Shown in pieces: positions 30,468-40,641 of a DNA stretch of 53,531 bases. The DNA lies in the IMG/VR virus record IMGVR_UViG_3300025141_000131, positions 1-53,531 of that record. One strand, given 5' to 3'. How positions within the stretch are numbered: the stretch's first letter is position 1; every line of letters begins with the position of its first letter. A model generated the notes under the pieces. It saw only the letters and a program-made list of their open reading frames with translations, was not told the DNA's origin and searched no databases. Source of the DNA: a virus. Position numbers and translations under genes: made by a program.

Positions 30468-31700
30468 TCAGAAACAAAAACAACTTCTCAAGAGGAAGTA
30501 AAACAAGAAGGTGACTTTAAATTAAAGTCAAAAAAGAAAACTCCTAAAAAATTAGGAGAAAAAAAAGATAATGTTACTAAAGTAACTATTAATCCAAAAG
30601 AACCTTTAATTGAGGTTCCTAATAATGTTACGAAAGTAACTATTCCTAAGGAAGAACTAAAAAACGAAGATAATGCCATTCAAATCGGAGAAACAGAGAA
30701 AGTACCTGTGGGCAAACCATCCGGAGATAGCCCAAAGGTGGGAGAACCTGTACAAAAGTCCAACGAGACTTCTGAAGGGTTTTCTCCAATCAGCGAAGTT
30801 ACAGAAGAAGAAGTAAAACAAGTTGAAAAAGAGGTTAAAGAAGCTGTTAGAGATGAAAAAGTATTAGGTAAAGCTTTACCAGAAAACATCGAAAAATTAG
30901 TTAACTTCATGGAAGAAACTGGTGGTACTATAGAAGATTACACTAGATTAAACGCGGATTATTCTAAAGTAAACGAAGAAGCATTATTAAAAGAATATTA
31001 TAAAAAATCTAAACCACATCTTAATGATGAGGAAGTAGGTTTTGTAATGGAAGAAAACTTCTATTATGATGAAGAAGTTGACGAAGAGCGTGACGTCAAA
31101 AGAAAAAAACTCGCTAAAAAAGAAGCAATTGCAGAAGCCAAAAACTATTTGGAGGACTTGAAACAAAAATATTACGACGAGATCAAGTTGAGACCGGGTG
31201 TTACTCAAGAACAACAAAAAGCTATGGAATTCTTTAATCGCTATAATGAGCAACAAGAATTTGCTGAGCAACAACATACTACATTTAAACAAAAGACTAA
31301 AGAGTTATTTTCTGAAGATTTCAAAGGTTTTGATTTTTCAGTTGGAGATAAAAAATACAAGTACAATGTTCAAAATCGTGATGCTGTTGTGGAGAATCAA
31401 TCAAACATTAGCAATCTAATCGGGAAGTTCCTAGATGGAGAAGGCAATATAACAGACCCGATTGGTTATCATAAAGCTATTTATGCTGCTGAAAATGTAG
31501 ATCAAATCGCCAGTCATTTTTATGAACAAGGCAAAGCAGACGCTGTAAAAGATGTAGTAAAAACGTCTAAAAATCTTTCTGATGTGAAAGCAAGAGAAGG
31601 AAACACAGGTGAAGTTTTTGTCGGAGGTTTAAAAGTAAAATCGATTAGTGGTTCAGATTCTACAAAATTGAAAATCAAAAAACGAAAATTTAACAATTAA
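30465..31700 (+). CDS. probable scaffolding protein (411 aa)
   Basis: Highly charged 411-aa protein between portal and capsid. The N-terminus is K/E/T-rich with a repeated NVTKVTI-PKE unit (residues about 40-75), the middle is acidic and helical (EVTEEEVKQVEKEVKEAVRD), and a KRKKLAKKEAIAEAKNYLEDL helix follows. The basic C-terminus (STKLKIKKRKFNN) could contact capsid protein. This charge pattern and position fit a scaffold. No protease signature is visible. Confidence 0.7.
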   Translation: MSETKTTSQEEVKQEGDFKLKSKKKTPKKLGEKKDNVTKVTINPKEPLIEVPNNVTKVTIPKEELKNEDNAIQIGETEKVPVGKPSGDSPKVGEPVQKSNETSEGFSPISEVTEEEVKQVEKEVKEAVRDEKVLGKALPENIEKLVNFMEETGGTIEDYTRLNADYSKVNEEALLKEYYKKSKPHLNDEEVGFVMEENFYYDEEVDEERDVKRKKLAKKEAIAEAKNYLEDLKQKYYDEIKLRPGVTQEQQKAMEFFNRYNEQQEFAEQQHTTFKQKTKELFSEDFKGFDFSVGDKKYKYNVQNRDAVVENQSNISNLIGKFLDGEGNITDPIGYHKAIYAAENVDQIASHFYEQGKADAVKDVVKTSKNLSDVKAREGNTGEVFVGGLKVKSISGSDSTKLKIKKRKFNN

Positions 31701-31712
31701 AATTAACAAATT

Positions 31713-33182
31713 ATGAGTTTAACTCCACAATTTGGAAGTATTACTCCGTCACAGATTCAAACTCCTAGCCCTTCAAATTATTTAGTATTTGATGGTGCTG
31801 CAGGAGCAGGGGATTTTGCGCAGCAATACTTACCAGAAATTTACGAACAAGAAGTAGAGCGTTATGGAAACAGAACGTTATCTGGCTTTTTGAGAATGGT
31901 TGGGGCAGAAATGCCTATGACCTCTGACCAAGTAATCTGGTCTGAACAAAATAGATTACACATAGCTTATGATGGTTGTACTCAAGCCGCTGGTGGTGGT
32001 GTTGGAAGTAATCCTTCTACCGTTACCGTTGCAGGTGCAGATAGTAACGTTATATCAGTAAATGATACAGTTGTAATTCTAGACCCAAATAACGGTTTAG
32101 AAGCAAAAGCAATAGTTGTTCAAACTACTGCTGGTGCTGGTGGTAACGTTGTAGTACAATGTCTTAATCCAAACACGACTTTAACAGCTCAAGGATTTAG
32201 TGTAGCTGCTGGAGCAATTAAAATGTTTGTGTACGGTTCTGATTATACAAAAGGAACAACACTTGCAGGTGCTTTAGCTGGAACTAACTCTGCCGTTAGG
32301 TTAAGTGTAGACCCTTCTTTCACACAATATTCTAACTCACCAGTTATAATTAGAAGTCAGTACGTTGTTACTGGATCTGATATGGCTCAAATCGGTTGGG
32401 TTGAAGTTGCTACTGAAGATGGTGCTTCTGGATACCTTTGGTATTTAAAAGCTGAGTCTGAAACTAGATTAAGATTCGAAGATTACTTAGAAATGGCAAT
32501 GGTTGAAGGTGAAACTAACGCAAACGCTGCGGGTGGTACTGCTCCTTATCAAACAGCTGCTTTACCAGGTACTGAAGGTTTATTTGCTGCTATCAACGCT
32601 AGAGGAAATGTAGAAGTAGGATTTACTGCTGCTGCTGGACTTGATGAGTTTGATGCAATTCTTAAAAACCTAGATACTCAGGGTGCTATTGAAGAAAACA
32701 TGCTTTTCTTACAAAGACAAACTGCTTTAGATTTTGATGATATGCTAGCTGGTGTATCTGCAGGATTTAATGGAGGTGTTGCTTTTGGATTATTTGAAAA
32801 TTCAGAAGAAATGGCGCTTAATCTTGGATTCTCTGGATTCAGAAGAGGTTCTTATGACTTCTATAAAACTGATTGGAAATACTTAAACGACGCTTCTACA
32901 AGAGGTGGTATCGTTGGTATCAATTCAATTGAAGGTGTATTAGTTCCTGCTGGAACGAGCACAGTTTATGATCAAATTTTAGGAACTAACATCCGTAGAC
33001 CTTTCTTACATGTAAGATATAGAGCGTCTGAAGGTGATGATAGAAGAATGAAATCTTGGTTAACTGGTTCTGCTGGTGGTGCTTTCACATCTACTCTTGA
33101 TGCAATGGAAGTTAACTTCCTTTCAGAAAGATGTTTAGTGACGCAAGCTGCTAACAACTTTGTATTATTCAAAGGAATCTAA
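31713..33182 (+). CDS. major capsid protein
   Basis: The 489-aa product starts MSLTPQFGSITPSQIQTPSP. The N-terminal region (DFAQQYLPEIYEQEVERYG) precedes an E-loop-like RTLSGFLRMVGAEMPM and WSEQNRLHIAYDGC, then G/A/T-rich beta segments, a spine-helix-like LDEFDAILKNLDTQGAIEEN, and a C-terminal segment (HVRYRASEGDDRRMKSW). The HK97-type fold is expected from position after the scaffold and from composition. A terminator hairpin follows, consistent with very high expression. No prohead protease gene was seen nearby. Confidence 0.85.
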   Translation: MSLTPQFGSITPSQIQTPSPSNYLVFDGAAGAGDFAQQYLPEIYEQEVERYGNRTLSGFLRMVGAEMPMTSDQVIWSEQNRLHIAYDGCTQAAGGGVGSNPSTVTVAGADSNVISVNDTVVILDPNNGLEAKAIVVQTTAGAGGNVVVQCLNPNTTLTAQGFSVAAGAIKMFVYGSDYTKGTTLAGALAGTNSAVRLSVDPSFTQYSNSPVIIRSQYVVTGSDMAQIGWVEVATEDGASGYLWYLKAESETRLRFEDYLEMAMVEGETNANAAGGTAPYQTAALPGTEGLFAAINARGNVEVGFTAAAGLDEFDAILKNLDTQGAIEENMLFLQRQTALDFDDMLAGVSAGFNGGVAFGLFENSEEMALNLGFSGFRRGSYDFYKTDWKYLNDASTRGGIVGINSIEGVLVPAGTSTVYDQILGTNIRRPFLHVRYRASEGDDRRMKSWLTGSAGGAFTSTLDAMEVNFLSERCLVTQAANNFVLFKGI

Positions 33183-33203
33183 ATGATTCAACAAATGTAA
33201 TTC

Positions 33204-33230
33204 TTACCCTCGTTATATTGACGGGGGTAA
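33204..33230 (+). terminator. terminator hairpin after the capsid gene
   Basis: TTACCCTCGT (33204-33213) pairs with ACGGGGGTAA (33221-33230) over 10 bp with one G-U, around a 7-base loop, followed by TTATTACTTTT. This is a convincing intrinsic-type terminator or attenuator that would lower expression after the capsid gene. Confidence 0.75.
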
Positions 33231-33240
33231 TTATTACTTT

Positions 33241-33269
33241 TATAAACTATTTAATTATATTATATTATG
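33241..33269 (+). promoter_or_regulatory. candidate late promoter and 21-bp leader, copy 2
   Basis: TATAAACTAT (33241-33250) is identical to 7308-7317 before the first fibre gene and is followed by the exact copy (33249-33269) of the 21-base leader found before the scaffold gene. Placed right after a terminator, it is well suited to restart transcription. Both copies of the 10-mer end 16-17 bases before an ATG. Confidence 0.45.
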
Positions 33270-34088
33270 GCAAAAAATGAAAAAGCTTTTGTTGAAGAAA
33301 CAGAAGCAATGGTAGAAAAACCAAAAGTAAAAAAACAACCAGTTAAAAAAGATAGCTGGGAAATAAAAGATAGAATTTATTTTTTAAAAACAAAAGATAA
33401 TCCATTAACTTTAACTATACCAGGAAAACATACTAAAAAACATTCTTTATTATGGTTTGATCCTGAAAGTGGTAAACAAAGAGAACTTAGATATGCAACC
33501 AATCAAGACTCTCCATTAGCTGATGAGCAAAAAGGAGAAGCAACTATGGGTCATATTATGTTTAAAGATGGGGAATTAAGAGTTCCAAAAGAAAAGACTA
33601 ATTTACAAAAATTACTTTCTTTATATCACCCTTTAAAAGATAGAATTTATTATGAATTTAGTGCAGTAGCAGTAGCTAACACTGAATTAGACGAATTAGA
33701 AATAGAAATTGACGCTTTAAATGCAGCTAGAACTATAGACATAGATCACGCTGAAGCTATATTAAGAGTTGAAAAAGGATCAAGTGTAGATAGCATGGCC
33801 TCTAAAGAAATAAAAAGAGACTTATTGTTGTTCGCAAAATCTAATCCTAAAATGTTCTTAGCATTAATACAAGATGAGAACGTACAACTAAGGAATACAG
33901 CTATTAAAGCAACTGAGGCGGGGATAATAAGATTATCTCAAGACCAAAGAACTTTTACATGGGGATCAAATAATAGAAAATTAATGAATGTACCATTTGA
34001 TGAAAACCCATATTCTGCATTTGCGGCTTTCTTAAAAACTGACGAAGGTGTAGAAATCTATAAATCTATAGATAAAAAACTTAAATAA
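33267..34088 (+). CDS. hypothetical virion/assembly protein (273 aa)
   Basis: The 273-aa product starts MAKNEKAFVEETEAMVEKPK. A basic N-terminal segment precedes a beta domain (KDRIYFLKTKDNPLTLTIPG; LLWFDPESGKQRELRYATN) and a helical C-terminus (DHAEAILRVEKGSSVDSMAS). No family is recognised. Position directly after the capsid and its terminator, with a hairpin on both sides, suggests a structural or head-completion protein. Gene isolation by hairpins implies its own expression level. Confidence 0.6.
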   Translation: MAKNEKAFVEETEAMVEKPKVKKQPVKKDSWEIKDRIYFLKTKDNPLTLTIPGKHTKKHSLLWFDPESGKQRELRYATNQDSPLADEQKGEATMGHIMFKDGELRVPKEKTNLQKLLSLYHPLKDRIYYEFSAVAVANTELDELEIEIDALNAARTIDIDHAEAILRVEKGSSVDSMASKEIKRDLLLFAKSNPKMFLALIQDENVQLRNTAIKATEAGIIRLSQDQRTFTWGSNNRKLMNVPFDENPYSAFAAFLKTDEGVEIYKSIDKKLK

Positions 34089-34097
34089 CAAGTAATA

Positions 34098-34133
34098 ATA
34101 ATATAGGGGTGACATACGTCACCTCTGTATTAT
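34098..34133 (+). terminator. strong hairpin between two structural genes
   Basis: AATATAGGGGTGAC and GTCACCTCTGTATT form a 14-bp stem (two G-U pairs) with loop ATAC, extended by two A/T pairs to 34098-34133. The downstream plus-strand sequence is AATAAAAAAT rather than a T run, so it is a weak terminator at best; it may act as an RNA processing or stability hairpin. Confidence 0.55.
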
Positions 34134-34146
34134 AATAAAAAATATA

Positions 34147-34905
34147 ATGGCGGTAAATATAAATACAGTATATACAACAGTCTTGTACATATTAAACAAA
34201 GAACAAAGAGGATATATTAACCCCGGAGAGTTTAATAGTTTAGCTACACAAGTACAAGAAGAAATATTTGAATCATATTTTCCAGATGGCAATCAATTAA
34301 ACCGTGCCAATCAACAAAACATGCAAAATGATACAGAGTTTTTTAACGTGTTTAAAAACAACGCTTATAAACTATATCCTTTTGAAAGTAGTCAAGCTTT
34401 TACTTATAATGTAGACAATGATGCGTGGCGTTTTAGCGGTAGCGGTTCATTATATAATATAGGTGAAATTACATCTATCTACAATACTACTAATCCTAGA
34501 TATGATTCTATGACTGAATTAGTAAGTAAAAAAGAGTATACTACTATAAGTAAATCTAAACTAACTACTCCTACAAGTCAATATCCTTTGGCTTATATAA
34601 CCAATGCAACAATAGCTCCTGCGACTTCTCCAGAGGTTTTATTAAAAATATCTCCTAAACCAGATAGTGTATCAGCTAATTGTGTACTAAAACCTACATC
34701 TCCAGTATGGGGATTCAATGTTGGTACGTTAGGACAATACACTTATACTAGTGGAACTTCTACTGATTTTCAATTAGATACATCAGAACAAGCTAATATT
34801 ATCACAAAAATTTTAAAATATGCAGGGGTTATTATAAATGATCCTACTGTTATACAAACTGCTACAGCTGAAGCACAAAAAGTAGAAGTAAACGAAAAAT
34901 CTTAA
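34147..34905 (+). CDS. head-tail connector / adaptor candidate (252 aa)
   Basis: The 252-aa product starts MAVNINTVYTTVLYILNKEQ, with a helical N-terminal block (GEFNSLATQVQEEIFESYFP) followed by a beta-rich domain (YNIGEITSIYNTTNP; LLKISPKPDS) and a helical C-terminus (QANIITKILKYAGVIINDP). The order helix, beta and helix with a closing helical segment fits a connector or neck protein placed after the capsid. No recognised signature is visible; the call rests on gene order. Confidence 0.55.
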   Translation: MAVNINTVYTTVLYILNKEQRGYINPGEFNSLATQVQEEIFESYFPDGNQLNRANQQNMQNDTEFFNVFKNNAYKLYPFESSQAFTYNVDNDAWRFSGSGSLYNIGEITSIYNTTNPRYDSMTELVSKKEYTTISKSKLTTPTSQYPLAYITNATIAPATSPEVLLKISPKPDSVSANCVLKPTSPVWGFNVGTLGQYTYTSGTSTDFQLDTSEQANIITKILKYAGVIINDPTVIQTATAEAQKVEVNEKS

Positions 34906-34911
34906 TAAAAA

Positions 34912-36141
34912 ATGTCAAGAATAACAGAAACTAATCAACAATATTATCAAGGCTCACAAGGCTTTAGAGGAGATGCGGGAAACACAGCTGGCCAAGCTTT
35001 TACTACTACTTTTAATACAGCTTTAGTTTTTGGAAGTTATGATCCTACTGAAGAAAATTATGCTCTAAATAATTTTAAATTATATACTAGTACAACAGGT
35101 TTTCCTGGTAGTTGGAGTGAATACACCGCGGCGTATACAGTTACTAACAACACTATAACTATTACTGGTAATCCTGGAATTGATATTTATATTATAGTTC
35201 AACTTAAAACATTAGATGGTGGAATGTATGGAGATACTCCTGCTGAAGAAGCTATTGGACAAGCTGTAGAAGATAACTATGGGGGTTACCAATATCTTAA
35301 ATTAGGAGATATAATTGATAATTACATGGTTGGTTATGTAGGAGATGGAAAACTAATACAAACAGTAAAAAAATCTGATGTAGTATTTTGGGCAAAAAGA
35401 TCACTACAAGAGTTTAGTTATGATACTTTAAAAAGTATTAAATCTCAAGAATTAAATATTCCAGAAAGTTTATCTCTAGTTATTCCGCAAGATTATGTTA
35501 ATTATGTTAACTTATCTTGGATAGATGCTATGGGTGTTAAACGTAGAATGTTACCTGTTAACGAATTAACTACTAATCCCTATTCTACTCCTTTACAAGA
35601 TGACAAAGGAATACCTACACAAGATAATTTTGGTGAAGACTTAGAAGGAACTTCTCTTACTGAAGAAAGATGGCAGGAAGCAAATGTTAGATTATTAAAT
35701 GGTACATGGAATCAGTGGGATAGCTGGTACGAATACGCTGTATCAGTTTATGGATTAAATGGTCCATGGAATTGGGGACAATTATATGGGTTAGATACTA
35801 AATATGCTAATAGAAATGGATGGTTTGGAGTAAATGAAAGAGAAGGTAAATTTACTTTTTCTAGTAATTTAGCTAATAAACTTATGATATTAGAATACGT
35901 GTCAGATGGTTTAGCATATGACTTAGACACTAGAGTTCCTAAAATGGCTGAAGAGGCTATGTATAAAAGTATTTCTTATAATATCTTAGCTACTAGAGCA
36001 AACGTTCAAGAATTTATAGTACAAAGATATAAAAAAGATAGATATGCTGCATTAAGAAATGCAAAAATAAGATTATCAGAGATTAAACTTGGAGAATTTA
36101 TTCAAGTAATGAGAGGCAAGTCTAAATGGATTAAACACTAA
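34912..36141 (+). CDS. tail/neck protein (409 aa)
   Basis: The 409-aa product starts MSRITETNQQYYQGSQGFRG. An N-terminal T/N-rich beta domain is followed by a helical region (DVVFWAKRSLQEFSYDTLKS) and a conserved-looking SLVIPQDYVNYVNLSWIDA core. W/Y/G-rich segments and a C-terminal helical RNAKIRLSEIKLGEF end the protein. The SLVIPQDYVNYVN pattern recalls podoviral tail-tube/connector proteins (from memory). It lies between the connector candidate and the large stabilisation-type protein. Confidence 0.55.
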   Translation: MSRITETNQQYYQGSQGFRGDAGNTAGQAFTTTFNTALVFGSYDPTEENYALNNFKLYTSTTGFPGSWSEYTAAYTVTNNTITITGNPGIDIYIIVQLKTLDGGMYGDTPAEEAIGQAVEDNYGGYQYLKLGDIIDNYMVGYVGDGKLIQTVKKSDVVFWAKRSLQEFSYDTLKSIKSQELNIPESLSLVIPQDYVNYVNLSWIDAMGVKRRMLPVNELTTNPYSTPLQDDKGIPTQDNFGEDLEGTSLTEERWQEANVRLLNGTWNQWDSWYEYAVSVYGLNGPWNWGQLYGLDTKYANRNGWFGVNEREGKFTFSSNLANKLMILEYVSDGLAYDLDTRVPKMAEEAMYKSISYNILATRANVQEFIVQRYKKDRYAALRNAKIRLSEIKLGEFIQVMRGKSKWIKH

Positions 36142-36147
36142 AATTTA

Positions 36148-39100
36148 ATGGCACAAACTATTAATACTTTTGTTAAAAGTAAATTAAATAAAGACCTAGA
36201 CGCTCGTTTATTACCAAACGGAGAGTATAGAGATGCTACTAATGTACAAGTTGCTAAATCTGAGGGTCCAAATGTGGGTTCATTAGAAAATGTATTAGGA
36301 AATAAAGAAGAAATTAATTTTGACACTGCAACAGGTACTGGTGCAAACTGGTATTGTATTGGGTATGTAACCAATGAGAGTGATAGTTCAGCTTATTTAT
36401 TTTTAACTGATTATACAGATCCTGTTCCTAGTAATTATACTTATTCTACTACCGCAAACAATGCTATAGTAAAATTTACTGCCTCATCTAATCCAAACAG
36501 TGTAGGTACTACTACTCTTTTAGTATCTGGAGCTTTTTTAAATTTCTCCAGAACTAATCCTATATATGGAATAAATTTATTAGAAAATTTATTATACTGG
36601 ACAGATAATAGAAATCAACCTAGAGTAATAAATTGGGATACAGCTATCGCTACAGCTGGATATTATACTACAGAAGATCAAATATCTGTAGCTAAATACA
36701 ATCCTTATGCTGCAATGTATTTGTGGCGATCAGCTCATTCTTCTGCAGCTGTTCCTTATGAAACTACTATGCAAGATGTTACTAGTTTGTATCAACCTAA
36801 TGGAGGCCAAGCTAATGTTAACGATCCAGGAGGATTTGCTGGAGGATCACCTGATATAGTAATAGATAGTATTAAAGGTAATATTTTAGACGGAGGTGGA
36901 CCTGATGTCGATAGTCCTTATAGTGCTACAGGTGCTACTATTTATTATGTAGCAAGTGATGGAACAATGACATCTACTTCTAGAACTGTAGATTCTTATG
37001 ACGCAAGTACTAATACTTTAACAGCTTCTGCTAATTTACCCGCTTTAAATGATAATACAGTTTTAGTATTTAATCCTAATTATTTTTATGATAAATCCTA
37101 TGCTGGTGATGAAGATTACTTAGAGGATAAATTTGTGAGATTTAGTTATAGATTTAAATTTGATAATGGAGAGTATTCACTTATGGCTCCATTTACTCAA
37201 GAAGCTTTTATACCTAAACAAGATGGATATTTCATGTATGTAGAAAATGGAGATGATATACCTAAAAAAGATGATCAAACAGATAGTTATAGAAGTACTA
37301 TTGTACGGTTTATGGAAAACAAAGTAGATGAACTTCAATTAAGAGTTCCACTACCATTTGCAGGGAATGCTTTAGAAACTAGTCTTAAGGTTACAGAAAT
37401 GGATATTCTATATAAAGAATCTGATGGTTTGGCTGTAAAAGTTATAGAGACTATTCCAGTAGCAGATATTGCTACAGCTGCCGCGGCTACTTTAATATAT
37501 GATTATACTTATCTATCTCAAAAACCTTTTAAAACTCTTCCTAGTGATGAACTAACTAGAGTAGCAGATAAAATACCAGTAAGAGCATTAGCACAAGAAG
37601 TCTCAGGTAATAGAGTAATATATGGAAATTATCAAAACAAACATACTCCTAAAGATACATTAAATTACAATGTAGCTGTTGATGAAAAAGAAGCATTTAG
37701 TTTACAAGACGGTACAGCGACATCTACAGCGCCAACTGGTAGTGTAACCGCGGGAACATCTATTACAATTGGAACAGTTGTAGGCACTATAATGGTTGGA
37801 AGTATAGTTACAAGTTCTACAGTTGGGGTTACAATTCCTGCTAACACGTTGGTTACTGGTGGTAATTTAAGTACAACATTAATCCTTAATAATAATGTTA
37901 CTTTGGTCGATCCAAGTTCTTTGGTTTTTACCGCTGTTGGCCCTGATACACAAACTGTTAGTAAAGTAGAATATCCTAATCATAATTTAAAACAAAATAG
38001 AAATTATCAAGTAGGAGTAGTATTATCTGATAGGTATGGTAGACAATCTACAGTTATTTTATCTAATAACGATACAGTTTCTACAATAGGTAGTTCTTCG
38101 TTTATCGGTGATACTGTATATTCAGCCTACAATAGTCCCGGTATAGAGCCAGAAGACTGGCCTGGAGATTCTCTTAAAGTCTTATTTAATGACCCTATAA
38201 CTCCTAATAATTTCAATCCTATTACCAAATGGCCTGGAATATATAATGGGGACTCTACAAGTGCTAACTACAATCCACTAGGTTGGTATTCGTATAAAAT
38301 AGTAGTTAAACAAACAGAACAAGAATATTATAATGTATATTTACCTGGAATTATTGCATCATATCCAGAGGATCAAACTCTAGAATTAGGTAGTACATCG
38401 TTTACAACTCTGATAAATGATAATATTAACAAAGTACCTAGAGACTTAACAGAACTAGGACCAACTCAAAAACAGTTTAGAAGTTCTGTTCAATTATTTG
38501 GAAGAGTAGAGAACACATCTACAGCTCCTACATATACTGGAGCGATTATTCAAAACATAGGTCAAACAAATACTCCTTATTTTCCAGGTCGAGCTACAGA
38601 TACTGTTTCTACAGTTTCTACTTTAGATGATTTATTTGGGTATAACCCTACAGATCCACCTAGGCCAGATAATTACGGAGCATTTTATGCTTTATCTTCT
38701 AATCCTTTAGTAGCTAAAATTAGTACAGATGCTCAAATTGGGCAAACAGTAACAACTAATTACGCTAACTCTAGTGGGTTGGTAGATTTACAATTAGGAA
38801 CAGCTCAAACCGATACGGTAGGTACAGTAACTGCTACTACTTTTGCTATAGATAATGTTACTGGTAATATTGCAGTAGATTCAACTGTTACTGGTTCAGG
38901 TATAATAGGAACTGTTTATGTGACCGCTTATGTAGGTGGTGATATAACGTTAAGCCAAGAAGTAACGTTAGCTAATAATACTCTTTTAACTTTTAACTCT
39001 ACTGATCTTTCATCTAGTACTATTTTATTAAAGAATGTTATTGGAACCCCAACAGCTGGTTCTTGGATTGTAGGTTATGGGATTTCTGAAGGTATATATG

Positions 39101-40641
39101 TAGGAAATTACACAAGCGCTACAACAAGTACTGGTACCATTAGTGTAGTAGATGCTACTAATGCGGCTTATAATATAACTGTATTAGAAAATGATAGATT
39201 AGATTTTTATCCTGGATTTGATCACCCTGATTTAGGTACTTTAATTAGACCAGGCGCACAGTATTTAGCTATATATGAAACAGAACCAGTAGAATCTTTA
39301 TTAGATTTATATTGGGAAACGTCTTCAAGTGGAATTCTTAGTGATTTAAATACTTTGATATTAAATTCAACTGGAGGTGCTTCAGAACTCTCTACTTTTA
39401 ATACATCTAACTGGAATGAAGGCTTAGATGATGGAGCTGATATATTAAATAATGATTTTACTTTACAAAACGGATTTGGAGTTGATATTGCTCCAGGAGA
39501 CATTGATAGTGTAACGATTGATAGTGTAAAAGATGGTAATGGTATAGATAGACAACTAACCGCTAATGGAGGACCTTATTTTGCTTTAGAAGCAGGTGCT
39601 TCAGGTTATTATAACATTATCACAACAACTAATTATTATAATAATATATATTTTAGTGCTCCTACTAATGATCCAACTAGAATGTTTACTTTTGCTTTTA
39701 ACACAACTACAAGTGTTGATGGTGAGATATCTAATAATGAATTTTCAGAAACCGCTGGGCCACTTAATGTAACACCAACAAGAACAGGTACTATTGATCC
39801 ATCTGATGGAGATACAATATATAAATCAAGAATAGATACAAGTGTAATAGCAGCATGTGATTTTAAGAATGGTGCTCATAATACTGCTTTACAATGGAAA
39901 GATTTAACATTAGAATTCCAAAGTATAGTGAATCTAGCTGGTGATGAATGTAAAGATTTAGGTTATTTTGCTTTAACAGTTACTCAAACAGGAACTATTC
40001 AAAGAGCAGAAATTACTATCAACAATCCTGCTCTACCTATAGATATATATGATATTACTGTGCAAGCACAAGATGCTGGTATTTCTCCTGTAGCAACATA
40101 TAACTTTTCCGTAGATTTTAGAACTATAGTTAATTATTCAGAAAATGCTTATATATGGACAAAAGGATGTTATGAACTTATAAATTGGCCTATTATTTTA
40201 TTTGAGGTAACTACTTCGGGTATAACTGCTAATAAAGGTTGGTATGCTTATTTACCTCCTATTGATGGTGGTTTAAGTAATTTAGCAGATGGTAGTGTAA
40301 TAACCTTAGATAAAACAAACGCGTACACAACCTGCCCAGATGATGGAGGACCTGGACCAAATTGGGGAGATACATTATTTGTTTATGAAGAAGCAACTCC
40401 TTCTCAAGCAGGATTAAATACTTTATTAGACACAGTGCTTTGCGCTCAAGGTTTAAACGGTACCATGGGAAGCGGACTTGATTGCCCACCTTATAATTGT
40501 GAGAATGTTGCTGGCTGTGGTGATACAGGATGTTATGAAGGTTATACTTATGATTATGGAAGTGGATCCCCGGAAAACTGTGGCGGAAGTGAAACTGCGG
40601 AAATAATTGATATAACTTCTTATGCAATAGAAATAATATAA
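36148..40641 (+). CDS. large tail stabilisation / hub-type protein (1497 aa)
   Basis: The 1497-aa product starts MAQTINTFVKSKLNKDLDAR. The N-terminal LLPNGEYRDATNVQVAKSEG and LENVLGN segments resemble a recurring motif of podoviral tail-needle-platform/stabilisation proteins of the P22 gp10-like and crAss-like type (from memory). A propeller-like body follows. Inserted T/V/G-rich repeats with GTVVGTIMVGSIV and GSGIIGTVYVTAY occur at about residues 530-600 and 890-1010. The C-terminus has eight clustered cysteines (NCENVAGCGDTGC). It probably forms a large tail or baseplate structure. Confidence 0.6.
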   Translation: MAQTINTFVKSKLNKDLDARLLPNGEYRDATNVQVAKSEGPNVGSLENVLGNKEEINFDTATGTGANWYCIGYVTNESDSSAYLFLTDYTDPVPSNYTYSTTANNAIVKFTASSNPNSVGTTTLLVSGAFLNFSRTNPIYGINLLENLLYWTDNRNQPRVINWDTAIATAGYYTTEDQISVAKYNPYAAMYLWRSAHSSAAVPYETTMQDVTSLYQPNGGQANVNDPGGFAGGSPDIVIDSIKGNILDGGGPDVDSPYSATGATIYYVASDGTMTSTSRTVDSYDASTNTLTASANLPALNDNTVLVFNPNYFYDKSYAGDEDYLEDKFVRFSYRFKFDNGEYSLMAPFTQEAFIPKQDGYFMYVENGDDIPKKDDQTDSYRSTIVRFMENKVDELQLRVPLPFAGNALETSLKVTEMDILYKESDGLAVKVIETIPVADIATAAAATLIYDYTYLSQKPFKTLPSDELTRVADKIPVRALAQEVSGNRVIYGNYQNKHTPKDTLNYNVAVDEKEAFSLQDGTATSTAPTGSVTAGTSITIGTVVGTIMVGSIVTSSTVGVTIPANTLVTGGNLSTTLILNNNVTLVDPSSLVFTAVGPDTQTVSKVEYPNHNLKQNRNYQVGVVLSDRYGRQSTVILSNNDTVSTIGSSSFIGDTVYSAYNSPGIEPEDWPGDSLKVLFNDPITPNNFNPITKWPGIYNGDSTSANYNPLGWYSYKIVVKQTEQEYYNVYLPGIIASYPEDQTLELGSTSFTTLINDNINKVPRDLTELGPTQKQFRSSVQLFGRVENTSTAPTYTGAIIQNIGQTNTPYFPGRATDTVSTVSTLDDLFGYNPTDPPRPDNYGAFYALSSNPLVAKISTDAQIGQTVTTNYANSSGLVDLQLGTAQTDTVGTVTATTFAIDNVTGNIAVDSTVTGSGIIGTVYVTAYVGGDITLSQEVTLANNTLLTFNSTDLSSSTILLKNVIGTPTAGSWIVGYGISEGIYVGNYTSATTSTGTISVVDATNAAYNITVLENDRLDFYPGFDHPDLGTLIRPGAQYLAIYETEPVESLLDLYWETSSSGILSDLNTLILNSTGGASELSTFNTSNWNEGLDDGADILNNDFTLQNGFGVDIAPGDIDSVTIDSVKDGNGIDRQLTANGGPYFALEAGASGYYNIITTTNYYNNIYFSAPTNDPTRMFTFAFNTTTSVDGEISNNEFSETAGPLNVTPTRTGTIDPSDGDTIYKSRIDTSVIAACDFKNGAHNTALQWKDLTLEFQSIVNLAGDECKDLGYFALTVTQTGTIQRAEITINNPALPIDIYDITVQAQDAGISPVATYNFSVDFRTIVNYSENAYIWTKGCYELINWPIILFEVTTSGITANKGWYAYLPPIDGGLSNLADGSVITLDKTNAYTTCPDDGGPGPNWGDTLFVYEEATPSQAGLNTLLDTVLCAQGLNGTMGSGLDCPPYNCENVAGCGDTGCYEGYTYDYGSGSPENCGGSETAEIIDITSYAIEII

